Assembly (NCBI GenBank): GCA_934716785.1
Contig: CAKUYM010000050.1
Location: 1 to 18,732 of the forward strand
Reading direction: 5' to 3'
DNA: 18,732 nucleotides
From: an uncultured Bacteroides sp.
Lineage (GTDB): Bacteria; Bacteroidota; Bacteroidia; Bacteroidales; Bacteroidaceae
Below are positions 1 through 6,193 of this stretch, piece by piece. The position numbers and the translations under genes were made by a program. The notes beneath the pieces were generated by a model. That model ran no database searches. It had not been told where the DNA came from and worked only from the letters and a program-made list of their open reading frames with translations. Within the stretch, counting starts at the first letter, position 1; every line of letters begins with the position of its first letter.

Positions 1-148
1 TAATAAAGATATCATTATAGCTAATAAAGATATCATTATAGCTAATGGGAATATCATTATAGCAAAAACAAATATGCTAATGGAGTATAAGAACATCGCA
101 ATGTTTTTAAGAATAGACCCAATGATTTTAGAAAGCACTGTAATGCTA
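1..148. repeat. 21-bp tandem repeat, exact then degenerate
   Basis: Two identical 21-bp units (1-21, 22-42) are followed by a third with three changed bases in its first half (43-63). The period continues more weakly: an ATA or ATG trinucleotide recurs every 21 bases at 17, 38, 59, 80, 101, 122 and 143. The array probably continues to the left of the window. Confidence 0.8.
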
Positions 149-259
149 TTCTTTCGAAATGAATGCAATGATGAAGATGTCTCCCTTCACCCGCAAACGC
201 CCTATCTATCGGGAGTTCAGAAGAAAGGTGAAGGAGTGGATAAAATGCTATATCTGTAG
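2..259 (+). CDS. 3' part of an open frame with heptapeptide repeats, function unknown
   Basis: The frame is open from base 2 to a TGA-free stretch ending in a TAG at 257-259, so it enters from outside the window and its true start is not visible. It begins with near-identical heptapeptides (NKDIIIA, NKDIIIA, NGNIIIA) and then more degenerate units in the same 7-codon phase (KTNMLME, YKNIAMF, LRIDPMI, LESTVML) to about base 148. The remaining 37 codons look non-repetitive and basic to mixed. I do not recognise a family. The in-phase repeat supports coding, but the short length, AT-rich start and missing 5' end make it equally possible that this is a non-coding tandem repeat that happens to be open. 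A stem-loop at 290-326 lies 30 nt beyond the stop and could end the transcript. Confidence 0.3.
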   Translation, partial: NKDIIIANKDIIIANGNIIIAKTNMLMEYKNIAMFLRIDPMILESTVMLFFRNECNDEDVSLHPQTPYLSGVQKKGEGVDKMLYL

Positions 260-289
260 AAAGAACGGATATATTTCTTGCTAATTCTC

Positions 290-326
290 AAAAGCATAGC
301 TTTAGGCTGGTTAAAGCTATGCTTTT
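290..326. terminator. Perfect 15-bp stem-loop, possible terminator
   Basis: The arms 290-304 and 312-326 are exact reverse complements around a 7-nt loop (305-311). The right arm ends in four T. It lies after the repeat-containing frame that ends at 259 and could terminate it, but the AT-rich stem and short T-run are not decisive. Confidence 0.45.
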
Positions 327-332
327 CATCTC

Positions 333-349
333 CTAAAGCTATGCTTTAG
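333..349. repeat. Palindrome repeating the arm of the preceding stem-loop
   Basis: A 17-bp hairpin with 7-bp arms (333-339, 343-349) around TAT. It contains the same TAAAGCTATGCTTT core as the right arm of the stem-loop at 290-326, so the core occurs three times (once inverted) within 60 bp. Its function is unknown. Confidence 0.6.
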
Positions 350-459
350 TCAGATGGATAATGCTTAATGATATGCTGATGAATGTATTCGGTATCGTAC
401 AAAATAAGTACCGAAACGAACTTTTCAATTTAAATGGAGTTATTTCAGTTGATAAATAG

Positions 460-467
460 TATCTTTG
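460..467 (+). promoter_or_regulatory. Bacteroidetes -7 element (TATCTTTG) for the AAA ATPase gene
   Basis: The sequence matches the TAnnTTTG consensus exactly and would start transcription near 474, giving a leader of about 38 nt before the ATG at 512. No good -33 TTTG is seen about 20 nt upstream, so the call rests on the -7 box and its position. Confidence 0.5.
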
Positions 468-511
468 TGGATGGATAATCAGTGAGACATACTTAAAAAT
501 CGTACGATAAC

Positions 512-2113
512 ATGAAGCAAGTACCAAAATTCTTTAATACGGCCGGACCTATTCAGGCTGATATCCATTATAATGTAGAACCTCTCAGCCGGATTAATCT
601 GGAGGAGATTGAATTGCTGATTTATCAGCGCAAATACTTTGTGCTTCATGCTCCGCGACAGACCGGGAAGACTTCATGTCTGCTGGCATTGCGTGATTAT
701 CTCAATGCCCGGGGAGAATTCTATGTCGTGTATGCGAACGTGGAGGCCGGTCAAGCTTTTCGCAATGATGTGCATGAGGTAGAGAGACGGTTTGTGGGAG
801 CTATTGCCAGCCGTGCTTCTATTGTACTGAATAGTCGGATGCCTTATGAACTTGCCAATCAGGTGGAAAAAGAACAGGAAGGTTATATTACTGCCTACCT
901 GAAGGCTTTATGTGAAGTACTCGACCGTCCTTTATTGCTTTTTATTGATGAAATAGACACACTTGTCGGTGATTCGCTTGTAAGCGTTCTGCGTCAGATA
1001 CGTGCTGGATACGATCAGCGACCTGCGCACTTCCCCCAGAGCGTCATTCTTTGTGGCGTACGTGACGTGCGTGATTACCGCATCGTACTTTCCAATCAGG
1101 ACATAGTCACCGGAGGTTCAGCATTCAACATCAAGGCAAAGTCTCTCCGCTTGGGTAACTTCTCGCGTGAAGAGATACACGACCTTTATATGCAACATAC
1201 TGCCGCCACCGGACAGGAATTCGACCCGGACTGTTTTCCTCAAATTTGGGAGGCTACCGAAGGACAACCTTGGCTGGTGAATGCCTTGGGATATGAGGTG
1301 ACCATGAATATGAAAGAGAATCGCGACCGTAGCGTCCGTATCATCCCTGAAATGATTTATCGTGCGCAGGAACAGATTATTTATCGTAGGGATACACATA
1401 TTGATATTTTAATAGACAAGCTGCGCGAAGAACGTGTCCGTCGAGTCATTGCTCCTATGCTGGCCAATGAAGACGCTGAAGTAGAGAACTTGTTGAAAGA
1501 TGATGATATTCAGTATGTGGTGGATATGGGACTTATTGTGCGTGATAAACCTCTGCGTATTTCCAATGCTATCTATAAAGAGATTATTCCACGTGAGCTT
1601 ACATGGGCGCGTCAACAGACTTTTGTACAGCAGTCTGCTTGGTACATCCGCTCGGACAACTCTATTGATATGGAGAAACTTCTTCTGGATTTCCAGCAAT
1701 TCTTCCGTCAAAATGCCGATTCCTGGATAGAACGCTTCGACTACAAAGAAAGTGGTCCGCAACTTCTTCTGCAAGCTTTCCTACAACGGGTGGTGAATGG
1801 TGGTGGCTATATTGACCGTGAATACGGATTGGGGCGCGGGCGAACAGATTTACTCATTACCAAACCTCTGACTGACGGCTATGGCGGTCCGTGTCAGCAT
1901 ATTGTTATGGAACTGAAAATAAAACGTAACTCATTGGAACGCACGCTTGAAGACGGTCTCCGCCAGACAGCCCAATATATGGAACGTTGTGCTCCCGATG
2001 CTGAAGGTCATTTCATTCTTTTCAATCGTGATAAAGACGTGTCATGGGATGAAAAGTTATGGCATCGGAAAGAGCAATATGGGCAATATGTAATAACTGT
2101 GTGGGGAATGTAG
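512..2113 (+). CDS. AAA-like ATPase with C-terminal PD-(D/E)XK nuclease-like domain
   Basis: A 533-residue protein of the Bacteroides 'ATP-binding protein' type (AAA-like plus PD-(D/E)XK). The N-terminal phrase FFNTAGPIQADIHYNVEPL is typical. Walker A is APRQTGKT at residues 47-54, with Ala where most P-loops have Gly. Walker B is LLLFIDE at 141-147. The middle (about 150-400) is the rest of the ATPase plus helical linker. The C-terminal part carries GRGRTD (Asp446) and, 21 residues on, Glu467-Leu-Lys469, which fits a PD-(D/E)XK nuclease core. No signal peptide or membrane segment is visible, so it should be cytosolic. It stands alone: the frame upstream is unrelated and no partner gene follows. 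Family members are widespread and often multi-copy; their job is not established, with phage defence or mobile-DNA handling proposed by analogy only. The ATG at 512 is well placed after the -7 box at 460-467. Confidence 0.85.
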   Translation: MKQVPKFFNTAGPIQADIHYNVEPLSRINLEEIELLIYQRKYFVLHAPRQTGKTSCLLALRDYLNARGEFYVVYANVEAGQAFRNDVHEVERRFVGAIASRASIVLNSRMPYELANQVEKEQEGYITAYLKALCEVLDRPLLLFIDEIDTLVGDSLVSVLRQIRAGYDQRPAHFPQSVILCGVRDVRDYRIVLSNQDIVTGGSAFNIKAKSLRLGNFSREEIHDLYMQHTAATGQEFDPDCFPQIWEATEGQPWLVNALGYEVTMNMKENRDRSVRIIPEMIYRAQEQIIYRRDTHIDILIDKLREERVRRVIAPMLANEDAEVENLLKDDDIQYVVDMGLIVRDKPLRISNAIYKEIIPRELTWARQQTFVQQSAWYIRSDNSIDMEKLLLDFQQFFRQNADSWIERFDYKESGPQLLLQAFLQRVVNGGGYIDREYGLGRGRTDLLITKPLTDGYGGPCQHIVMELKIKRNSLERTLEDGLRQTAQYMERCAPDAEGHFILFNRDKDVSWDEKLWHRKEQYGQYVITVWGM

Positions 2114-2220
2114 GAATTCACGTTATTTTACTATTTATCCCGGTTAAAACCATTTATTCGTATTCTTATCTTTTTTGTCTATTGAAAAAAGTTTACCATT
2201 TATGCACAAACTCTTTTGTG

Positions 2221-2279
2221 GTTTATAATAAAAACCATTATCGTTTATTATAAACGGGTCTGGAGTTTATTATAAACTC
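2221..2279. repeat. Three evenly spaced palindromes, TTTAT-W-ATAAA, 22-bp period
   Basis: The 11-bp palindromes are centred at 2227 (2222-2232), 2249 (2244-2254) and 2271 (2266-2276). The second and third are flanked by further complementary bases, making hairpins at 2242-2256 (6-bp arms) and 2263-2279 (7-bp arms). The spacers between them are unrelated in sequence. Spacing of 22 bp is about two helical turns, as expected for a protein binding repeatedly on one DNA face. The array lies between the 3' ends of the AAA gene (+) and the small minus-strand unit. No gene starts next to it. Confidence 0.7.
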
Positions 2280-2324
2280 TCATCTGCCGTTTTAGTCATT
2301 TTAAATTAATTTTATACAACAAAA

Positions 2325-2357
2325 AAGGCTGCAAATCTCATCAGAGTTTGCAGCCTT
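2325..2357 (-). terminator. Intrinsic terminator of the small-peptide unit
   Basis: An 11-bp perfect stem (2325-2335 with 2347-2357) is extended inwards by three more pairs past a single bulged base. On the minus strand the stem is GC-rich at its foot (GGCTGC/GCAGCC) and runs straight into six T, a textbook rho-independent terminator. It lies 18 nt after the stop codon of the 32-residue reading frame. Confidence 0.85.
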
Positions 2358-2375
2358 AAGTCTTTAAAAGATACT

Positions 2376-2474
2376 TTATGCTATTGTTTTCATAAGAATC
2401 AGTAATGCGTATTGTTGTGATATTATACTCCGCTGTAGTAAGGTACGAGCGCTTAGATGGATTTTTTCTTTCAT
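2376..2474 (-). CDS. Orphan 32-residue leader-like peptide
   Basis: A short frame from ATG (2472-2474) to TAA (2376-2378). It encodes a 32-residue peptide that starts MKEKIHLSARTLLQRS and ends in a hydrophobic stretch, ALLILMKTIA, with 6 Leu and 5 Ile overall. It sits between a good promoter (2518-2549) and a strong intrinsic terminator (2325-2357), so it forms a complete transcription unit of about 190 nt. The layout resembles an amino-acid attenuator leader (Leu/Ile-rich peptide, then terminator hairpin), but no minus-strand gene follows before the AAA gene's 3' end. It may be a relic of an attenuated operon, a regulatory RNA with a peptide inside, or a genuine small protein. I do not recognise a family. 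No membrane anchor or Cys motif is evident, although the C-terminal hydrophobic patch could touch a membrane. Confidence 0.5.
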   Translation of the reverse strand: MKEKIHLSARTLLQRSIISQQYALLILMKTIA

Positions 2475-2517
2475 GTTTAGGTTTTAATTTATAGTTCTTA
2501 TTATACGTTGACGCATA

Positions 2518-2549
2518 CAAATATACAATAAAAAAAAGCGTTTGTCAAG
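2518..2549 (-). promoter_or_regulatory. Bacteroidetes promoter for the small-peptide unit
   Basis: On the minus strand a TATATTTG -7 box (2518-2525) lies 20 nt from a TTG -33 core (2546-2548). Both elements and the spacing match the Bacteroides consensus. Transcription should start near 2511, about 37 nt before the ATG. Confidence 0.65.
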
Positions 2550-2588
2550 TCTTTCGGATAGTTTCATGTTTATTAAGTAAATGGTTAG

Positions 2589-2831
2589 AAGGAAAAACTT
2601 ATCTTTGCTATAGTAGATGTGGTGGCTGTCCTAACCGATAGCCCTAATCCTCGTAAGTATTGGAGTGTCTTGAAAACACGTTTAAAAAAAGAAGGGAGTG
2701 AGTTGACTACAAATTGTAGTCAACTGAAAATGAGATCGGCTGATGGAAAGATGTATTTAACCGATGTCGCAGATACTGAAAAACAAAGCGTAACGAACGC
2801 TGTATCAGCTAATTCGCTACGCTTTGTCTAA
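2589..2831 (+). pseudogene. Fragment of a BRO-N (phage antirepressor-like) gene
   Basis: The frame opens just after a TAG at 2586-2588. It reads KEKLIFAIVDVVAVLTDSPN and continues with PRKYW, LKKEGSEL, NCSQLKM, DGKM and LTDVADTE up to about base 2780. These are characteristic steps of the BRO family N-terminal domain (Pfam Bro-N) found in prophage antirepressors and in many Bacteroides chromosomal copies. A normal copy starts some 20 residues earlier and continues for roughly 200 residues beyond DVADTE. Here the homology stops there and 16 unrelated residues lead to a TAA at 2829-2831. Both ends are therefore missing and no function is expected. An inverted repeat (2783-2827) starts exactly where the homology ends, so deletion or insertion of a terminator-like element may have made the break. 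The resemblance is judged from memory of the family motif, not by search. Confidence 0.7.
2783..2827 (-). terminator. 15-bp inverted repeat, likely terminator of the lamin-tail gene
   Basis: The arms 2783-2797 and 2813-2827 pair with a single mismatch around a 15-nt loop. On the minus strand the stem is followed by a run of five T, and it lies 25 nt beyond the stop of the lamin-tail gene (2853), so it probably ends that transcript. It also forms the tail of the BRO-N fragment on the plus strand. Confidence 0.65.
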
Positions 2832-2852
2832 ATTTACTTTTTCGCTATGTGT

Positions 2853-4163
2853 TTATTTTAAGTCTTGTGAATTGACCATTCCCGGCGTTCCTCCCGTTGT
2901 TGCTGTGGATGAACGCCAATTTTTTCGGACTGAAGAAGACAGTTCCGGTGAAATCTTTTCGAGGGACACACCCTGATGTCTTTTGGTATTTGAACTGTGC
3001 ATGGATTCAAAGTAGCTGCATTTGTCGATAAGCCGTGACTTTACTTCATCAGTCATTATGGCAAGATGGCTGTCTTCATTCGTGAGCTTGGGGAAATTGG
3101 CTATTTTAATGATCGTTTCTCCATGGGTCTTGTGTTTCTTGATAAGGGTAGCGGGCGATTTCGTAAGACATAGATAGCCGTAAGGGGGAATATTTATCTC
3201 TTGATTGCCGTCTGCCTGTTGTAGAACAACGGCGGACTTGGTTGTTGTGGTATTTGAACCGGCATCTATGTATCTCACCAGTTTCAATGACGGAACAGAG
3301 ACGGAACTGGCGGAAGGATTATAAAGCTCTATGTATTCGGCCCCGTCTGTAGCATTATCATACATCACTTCGTTGAACAATAAAACACCTTTCACGTCAG
3401 TCGGATAATCAGGCGGAACGGGAGTCGGGTCTATGGGAGTATTCGGTTCATCAGGTATTCCCCCGTCCGGCTTGGTTGTTGTCTCTACATCGTTTGATAA
3501 TCGGATATGATGGAATGTGATGCCTTTACTGCGGGTTTTGGTATAGACACAGTATATTCCACAATAAGAAGAACTTTGTATGTTGTTGTCTTTTACCTGT
3601 TTTTCTTTGGTATATTCATTCTCGGATTCCAGCCGTGTCCAAAAAGTCCAGTAGCCGTTGTTGTCACACTCTACTTTGATATACAGCTTAGGCGAGTTGT
3701 TTCCCTTCATCAATTCCCTTCCCGAAGCTAAGAGCTTGGATTGTTTCTCATTTTGACGGTAAAGGGCTACGTTGTCCTTGGCTCCACCTATTTGAACATA
3801 ATAACCATCCAAATTGTCGGAAAGCACATTAGAAGAAGATGTCAGGTAGAATCGAGCGTAATTGTTGGCGGACGGATTGAAAGTGAGACGTACTCCAAAT
3901 TCCCAGCGAGTGCTTTTTACGGAGGAAGAAGGGAAGATGGCGTAAGCGGTTCCCGCATCTTCTCGCGGGTCGTTCAGGCGGATTCCCTCTTGGGCAGTGA
4001 TGGTGAATTTCTCGATCTCTCCTTCCCATGGAAGCTCGGAGGTGACCGTGTCTTCTCCGTCCGCATATTCTGCCGTTTCGTCATCGGGAGGAAGCGAGCA
4101 ACTCTTGAATGAAAAAATAAAAAGGCTTAGTAATATGACTATAAGTGTGCTGCTGTTTTTCAT
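2853..4163 (-). CDS. Lamin-tail-domain lipoprotein
   Basis: A 436-residue protein with a lipoprotein signal (hydrophobic residues 6-19, Cys22 in FKSC) and a following acidic stretch. Residues about 50-225 read as a beta-rich domain (WEFGVRLTF, ARFYLTSSS, GYYVQIGG, LYIKVECDNNGYWTFWT), consistent with a concanavalin A-like sandwich. A Pro-rich linker (about 232-256) follows. Residues about 258-427 form a lamin tail domain: LLFNEVMYDN, then EYIELYNPS, GYLCLTK, and the typical close LEKISPE ... NWRSS ... GTPGMVNS. Lamin tail domains in bacteria occur in secreted or surface proteins, often next to binding or nuclease domains, and no catalytic motif is visible here. It probably sits in the outer membrane. 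A -7 box lies upstream at 4246-4253. The long hairpin at 4314-4371 separates it from the operon to its right, so it is likely transcribed alone. The substrate or partner is unknown. Confidence 0.75.
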   Translation of the reverse strand: MKNSSTLIVILLSLFIFSFKSCSLPPDDETAEYADGEDTVTSELPWEGEIEKFTITAQEGIRLNDPREDAGTAYAIFPSSSVKSTRWEFGVRLTFNPSANNYARFYLTSSSNVLSDNLDGYYVQIGGAKDNVALYRQNEKQSKLLASGRELMKGNNSPKLYIKVECDNNGYWTFWTRLESENEYTKEKQVKDNNIQSSSYCGIYCVYTKTRSKGITFHHIRLSNDVETTTKPDGGIPDEPNTPIDPTPVPPDYPTDVKGVLLFNEVMYDNATDGAEYIELYNPSASSVSVPSLKLVRYIDAGSNTTTTKSAVVLQQADGNQEINIPPYGYLCLTKSPATLIKKHKTHGETIIKIANFPKLTNEDSHLAIMTDEVKSRLIDKCSYFESMHSSNTKRHQGVSLEKISPELSSSVRKNWRSSTATTGGTPGMVNSQDLK

Positions 4164-4245
4164 ACGGTTTTATTAGTAGTTTTCATTAACCGTATTTGTT
4201 TGTGTATAACGCAAAGGCAATTCCGGCTTATTCACCTATCTTTTG

Positions 4246-4253
4246 CAAAGATA
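4246..4253 (-). promoter_or_regulatory. -7 element (TATCTTTG) for the lamin-tail lipoprotein gene
   Basis: An exact TAnnTTTG match on the minus strand, predicting a start near 4239 and a leader of about 75 nt. It is one arm of an inverted repeat, TATCTTT-tgc-AAAGATA (4237-4253), which could also be an operator. No clear -33 box is seen. Confidence 0.45.
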
Positions 4254-4313
4254 TGCCTTTCTGCCGAATAAATGAGGTTTATTACTTTTTGTTTTCTAAA
4301 AATCAGAAAATAA

Positions 4314-4371
4314 CAATCAGGAATTATCGGAAATGTATTAAGCCAAATAATTTCCGATGAATTCCTGATTG
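4314..4371 (-). terminator. 21-bp stem-loop ending the nine-gene operon
   Basis: The arms 4314-4334 and 4350-4371 are complementary over 21 pairs with one bulged G (4359) and a 15-nt loop. On the minus strand the hairpin is followed by T-rich sequence. It starts 26 nt past the stop of the DUF4857-type gene (4397) and lies before the promoter of the next gene. Confidence 0.75.
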
Positions 4372-4396
4372 CCAAAGTATATAAGTATCGGGAAGC

Positions 4397-5431
4397 CTAT
4401 TCGAAGCGCGGCATCACGTACTTGTCTGCATAAGAGGTGAAGGTAATCCCCGGCATGTAATGAACATCCGATTTATTCTCCAGCGACTTGATCAGTGAAT
4501 AGTCATCGGCATTCAGCGCATAATAGTTGTCGGAGTCCGGAGTAGTCACCCGTACAGTCCAGTCAAACATATTACCGACAATTGTCAGTGCATCCGTTTC
4601 GGGATTGAATGTCGGTACACCGGTTTTTACTACCTCATAGGTACGGTTGTTCAACACGTAAAATGCATTGTCTACATCAGTCATGAAAGCAAGCGTCTTT
4701 CTGTTTCTGAACTCAGTCAGGTACAGGTGCTTCAGTGACAGTCCTTCGGGCAGTGCTATGGCGCGGACATAAGGACGACCTTTCACCTGTTTCAGATGGA
4801 ACAGGCGGCGGTTGGCATCCAGTAGGAGGTATCCTTCGTCATATTCTTTTTTCACCACCGGATTGCCGGCTATCTCCGTGGCGGGGAAGTGGAATCCTTT
4901 CTTTTTCATGGCTTCCGTGAACAGAAGGCTCTTTTCCGGATTGATGCTGTTGGTTGCCATGTCGATAAAGTCAATCCCTTTGGAAGTGATGCGGAATACA
5001 TCGTCCGGCATTTTCAGATCTACCCGTCCGGACATGGACTCCAGCAAGGGATACAGTCCGATGGAAGGGGCATTGATATCCGAAGGAACACTGCGGAAAT
5101 TGAAGTTCTCCGTCTGCACTAACTTGGGAGTGACAGCTATTCCTTTTATCGTATCCGGAAAACGCTCGTCGGACATTAACTGGCGGAAATAAAACATCGG
5201 AAGAATACTGTCGAATGCGGCTTCTGTATAGATATTTCCGGCAAGGTCACGGCGCACGGTTCCTTTGCCGTCTTCTTGCCCTATCTGGGCGAAATCATCA
5301 ATCACGAAGCTATATAGCGTAAAGGGAGTCTTGTCCGGCTTTACGACAAAGAAATTGTAGCACCACGGCAACTGCCACAGGAGCAGGAAGGCAATGGTGA
5401 CATATAATAGTATGGTACTGAAACGTCTCAT
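4397..5431 (-). CDS. DUF4857-type membrane-anchored protein
   Basis: A 344-residue protein with one N-terminal hydrophobic segment (about residues 7-24, ILLYVTIAFLLLWQLPW) and no lipobox. It is probably anchored in the inner membrane with the rest in the periplasm. The body has repeated Tyr/Phe-rich beta-strand phrases (GYLLLDANRRLFHLKQVKG, TLAFMTDVDNAFYVLNNRTY, YYALNADDYSLIKSL) that suggest a beta-propeller-like sensor or binding fold; this is inference from pattern. I assign it to DUF4857 from memory. It is the last gene of the operon, 37 nt after the small ABC membrane protein, which suggests that it works with that ABC pair as a periplasmic partner. A strong hairpin follows 26 nt downstream. 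Function unknown. Confidence 0.7.
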   Translation of the reverse strand: MRRFSTILLYVTIAFLLLWQLPWCYNFFVVKPDKTPFTLYSFVIDDFAQIGQEDGKGTVRRDLAGNIYTEAAFDSILPMFYFRQLMSDERFPDTIKGIAVTPKLVQTENFNFRSVPSDINAPSIGLYPLLESMSGRVDLKMPDDVFRITSKGIDFIDMATNSINPEKSLLFTEAMKKKGFHFPATEIAGNPVVKKEYDEGYLLLDANRRLFHLKQVKGRPYVRAIALPEGLSLKHLYLTEFRNRKTLAFMTDVDNAFYVLNNRTYEVVKTGVPTFNPETDALTIVGNMFDWTVRVTTPDSDNYYALNADDYSLIKSLENKSDVHYMPGITFTSYADKYVMPRFE

Positions 5432-5468
5432 CTTTAATTCATTTTATCAGGTTTAACCTTTTATTCTT

Positions 5469-6140
5469 TTAGTCTTGTTTTCCCGCCTTGAACCGCACGA
5501 TAGAGAGCCATGAGAAAGAAGCTGTCAGCAATGTATAGACCAGCAGGTAAGGGAGGAACTTATCGTAGGCTTCCGGTGTGGTTGACAAGAAAAAGATTCG
5601 TAGTATAAGCACGGCGATGACAAGGTTCAGAATACGGCGTTTCCAAGCCGGCTCAAGACAAATCCATGCCACAAGCAGGTAACCGGAGATTCCGGCAAGA
5701 TACCATGTCAGGGCAGTGAGCAGGATATGATTCTTCAGTTCATGGGCAAATACTCCGTTCAGATAAACTTCCATCAGCAGGAAGTTGGACGCAAAGCAGA
5801 CAAGAAGCAGCACCAAACCGGACAGCAGCATATTTGCCGTCATCTTCAGCTCCGGATAAGGCAAGTGAAGTGTCAGTTTCAAGCACTTGCGCTGCATCTC
5901 GGGAACAAACTGCACGATTGCCATCAGTATTCCGGCAATCAGGGGAATGTATTGCAACATATCAATGAATATGGCATCCCGTTGCAACATGACTTCCCAT
6001 ACATGTGCAGCTCCTTTCATTTCTATCACACGGTTGATACGGAGCATGCAGTAGCCCGTAAAGCCAAGTGTGGCGAGCACGGCAAGCAAGAAATACCACC
6101 GTGTCTTTATCCATTCTTTATAAAATATAGCGTACATCAA
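5469..6140 (-). CDS. ABC-2-like membrane protein, six helices
   Basis: A 223-residue hydrophobic protein with about six membrane segments (near residues 16-33, 60-79, 103-125, 137-160, 167-187 and 193-213). It starts MMYAIFYKEWIKTRWYFLL. The N-terminal amphipathic 'YKEW.K.RW' followed by a helix is typical of ABC-2 type permeases (NatB, NosY, GldF-like), although it is short for that family. It is preceded 53 nt upstream by an ABC ATPase and followed by the DUF4857-type gene, so the three probably form one inner-membrane complex. Such ABC-2 transporters usually export or do mechanical work rather than import. No catalytic motif is seen. The substrate is unknown. Confidence 0.7.
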   Translation of the reverse strand: MMYAIFYKEWIKTRWYFLLAVLATLGFTGYCMLRINRVIEMKGAAHVWEVMLQRDAIFIDMLQYIPLIAGILMAIVQFVPEMQRKCLKLTLHLPYPELKMTANMLLSGLVLLLVCFASNFLLMEVYLNGVFAHELKNHILLTALTWYLAGISGYLLVAWICLEPAWKRRILNLVIAVLILRIFFLSTTPEAYDKFLPYLLVYTLLTASFSWLSIVRFKAGKQD

Positions 6141-6193
6141 ACTTAATTCTTAATATTCAACACAAAACTCTCCTTTTTCAACTCTCCGTTTGC

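Noticed and set aside
159..284. 41-codon frame starting at ATG 159, basic, with a CYIC motif
   Set aside because: It lies in another frame over the end of the repeat-containing frame, has no promoter or ribosome site of its own and no family that I recognise. It cannot be excluded if the longer frame is non-coding.
2114..2220. Terminator directly after the AAA ATPase gene
   Set aside because: No stem with a T-run was found in this stretch; termination may rely on the later hairpins or on Rho.
2221..2279. CRISPR array
   Set aside because: The repeats are only 11-13 bp, there are three of them, spacers are about 10 bp and no cas gene is near.
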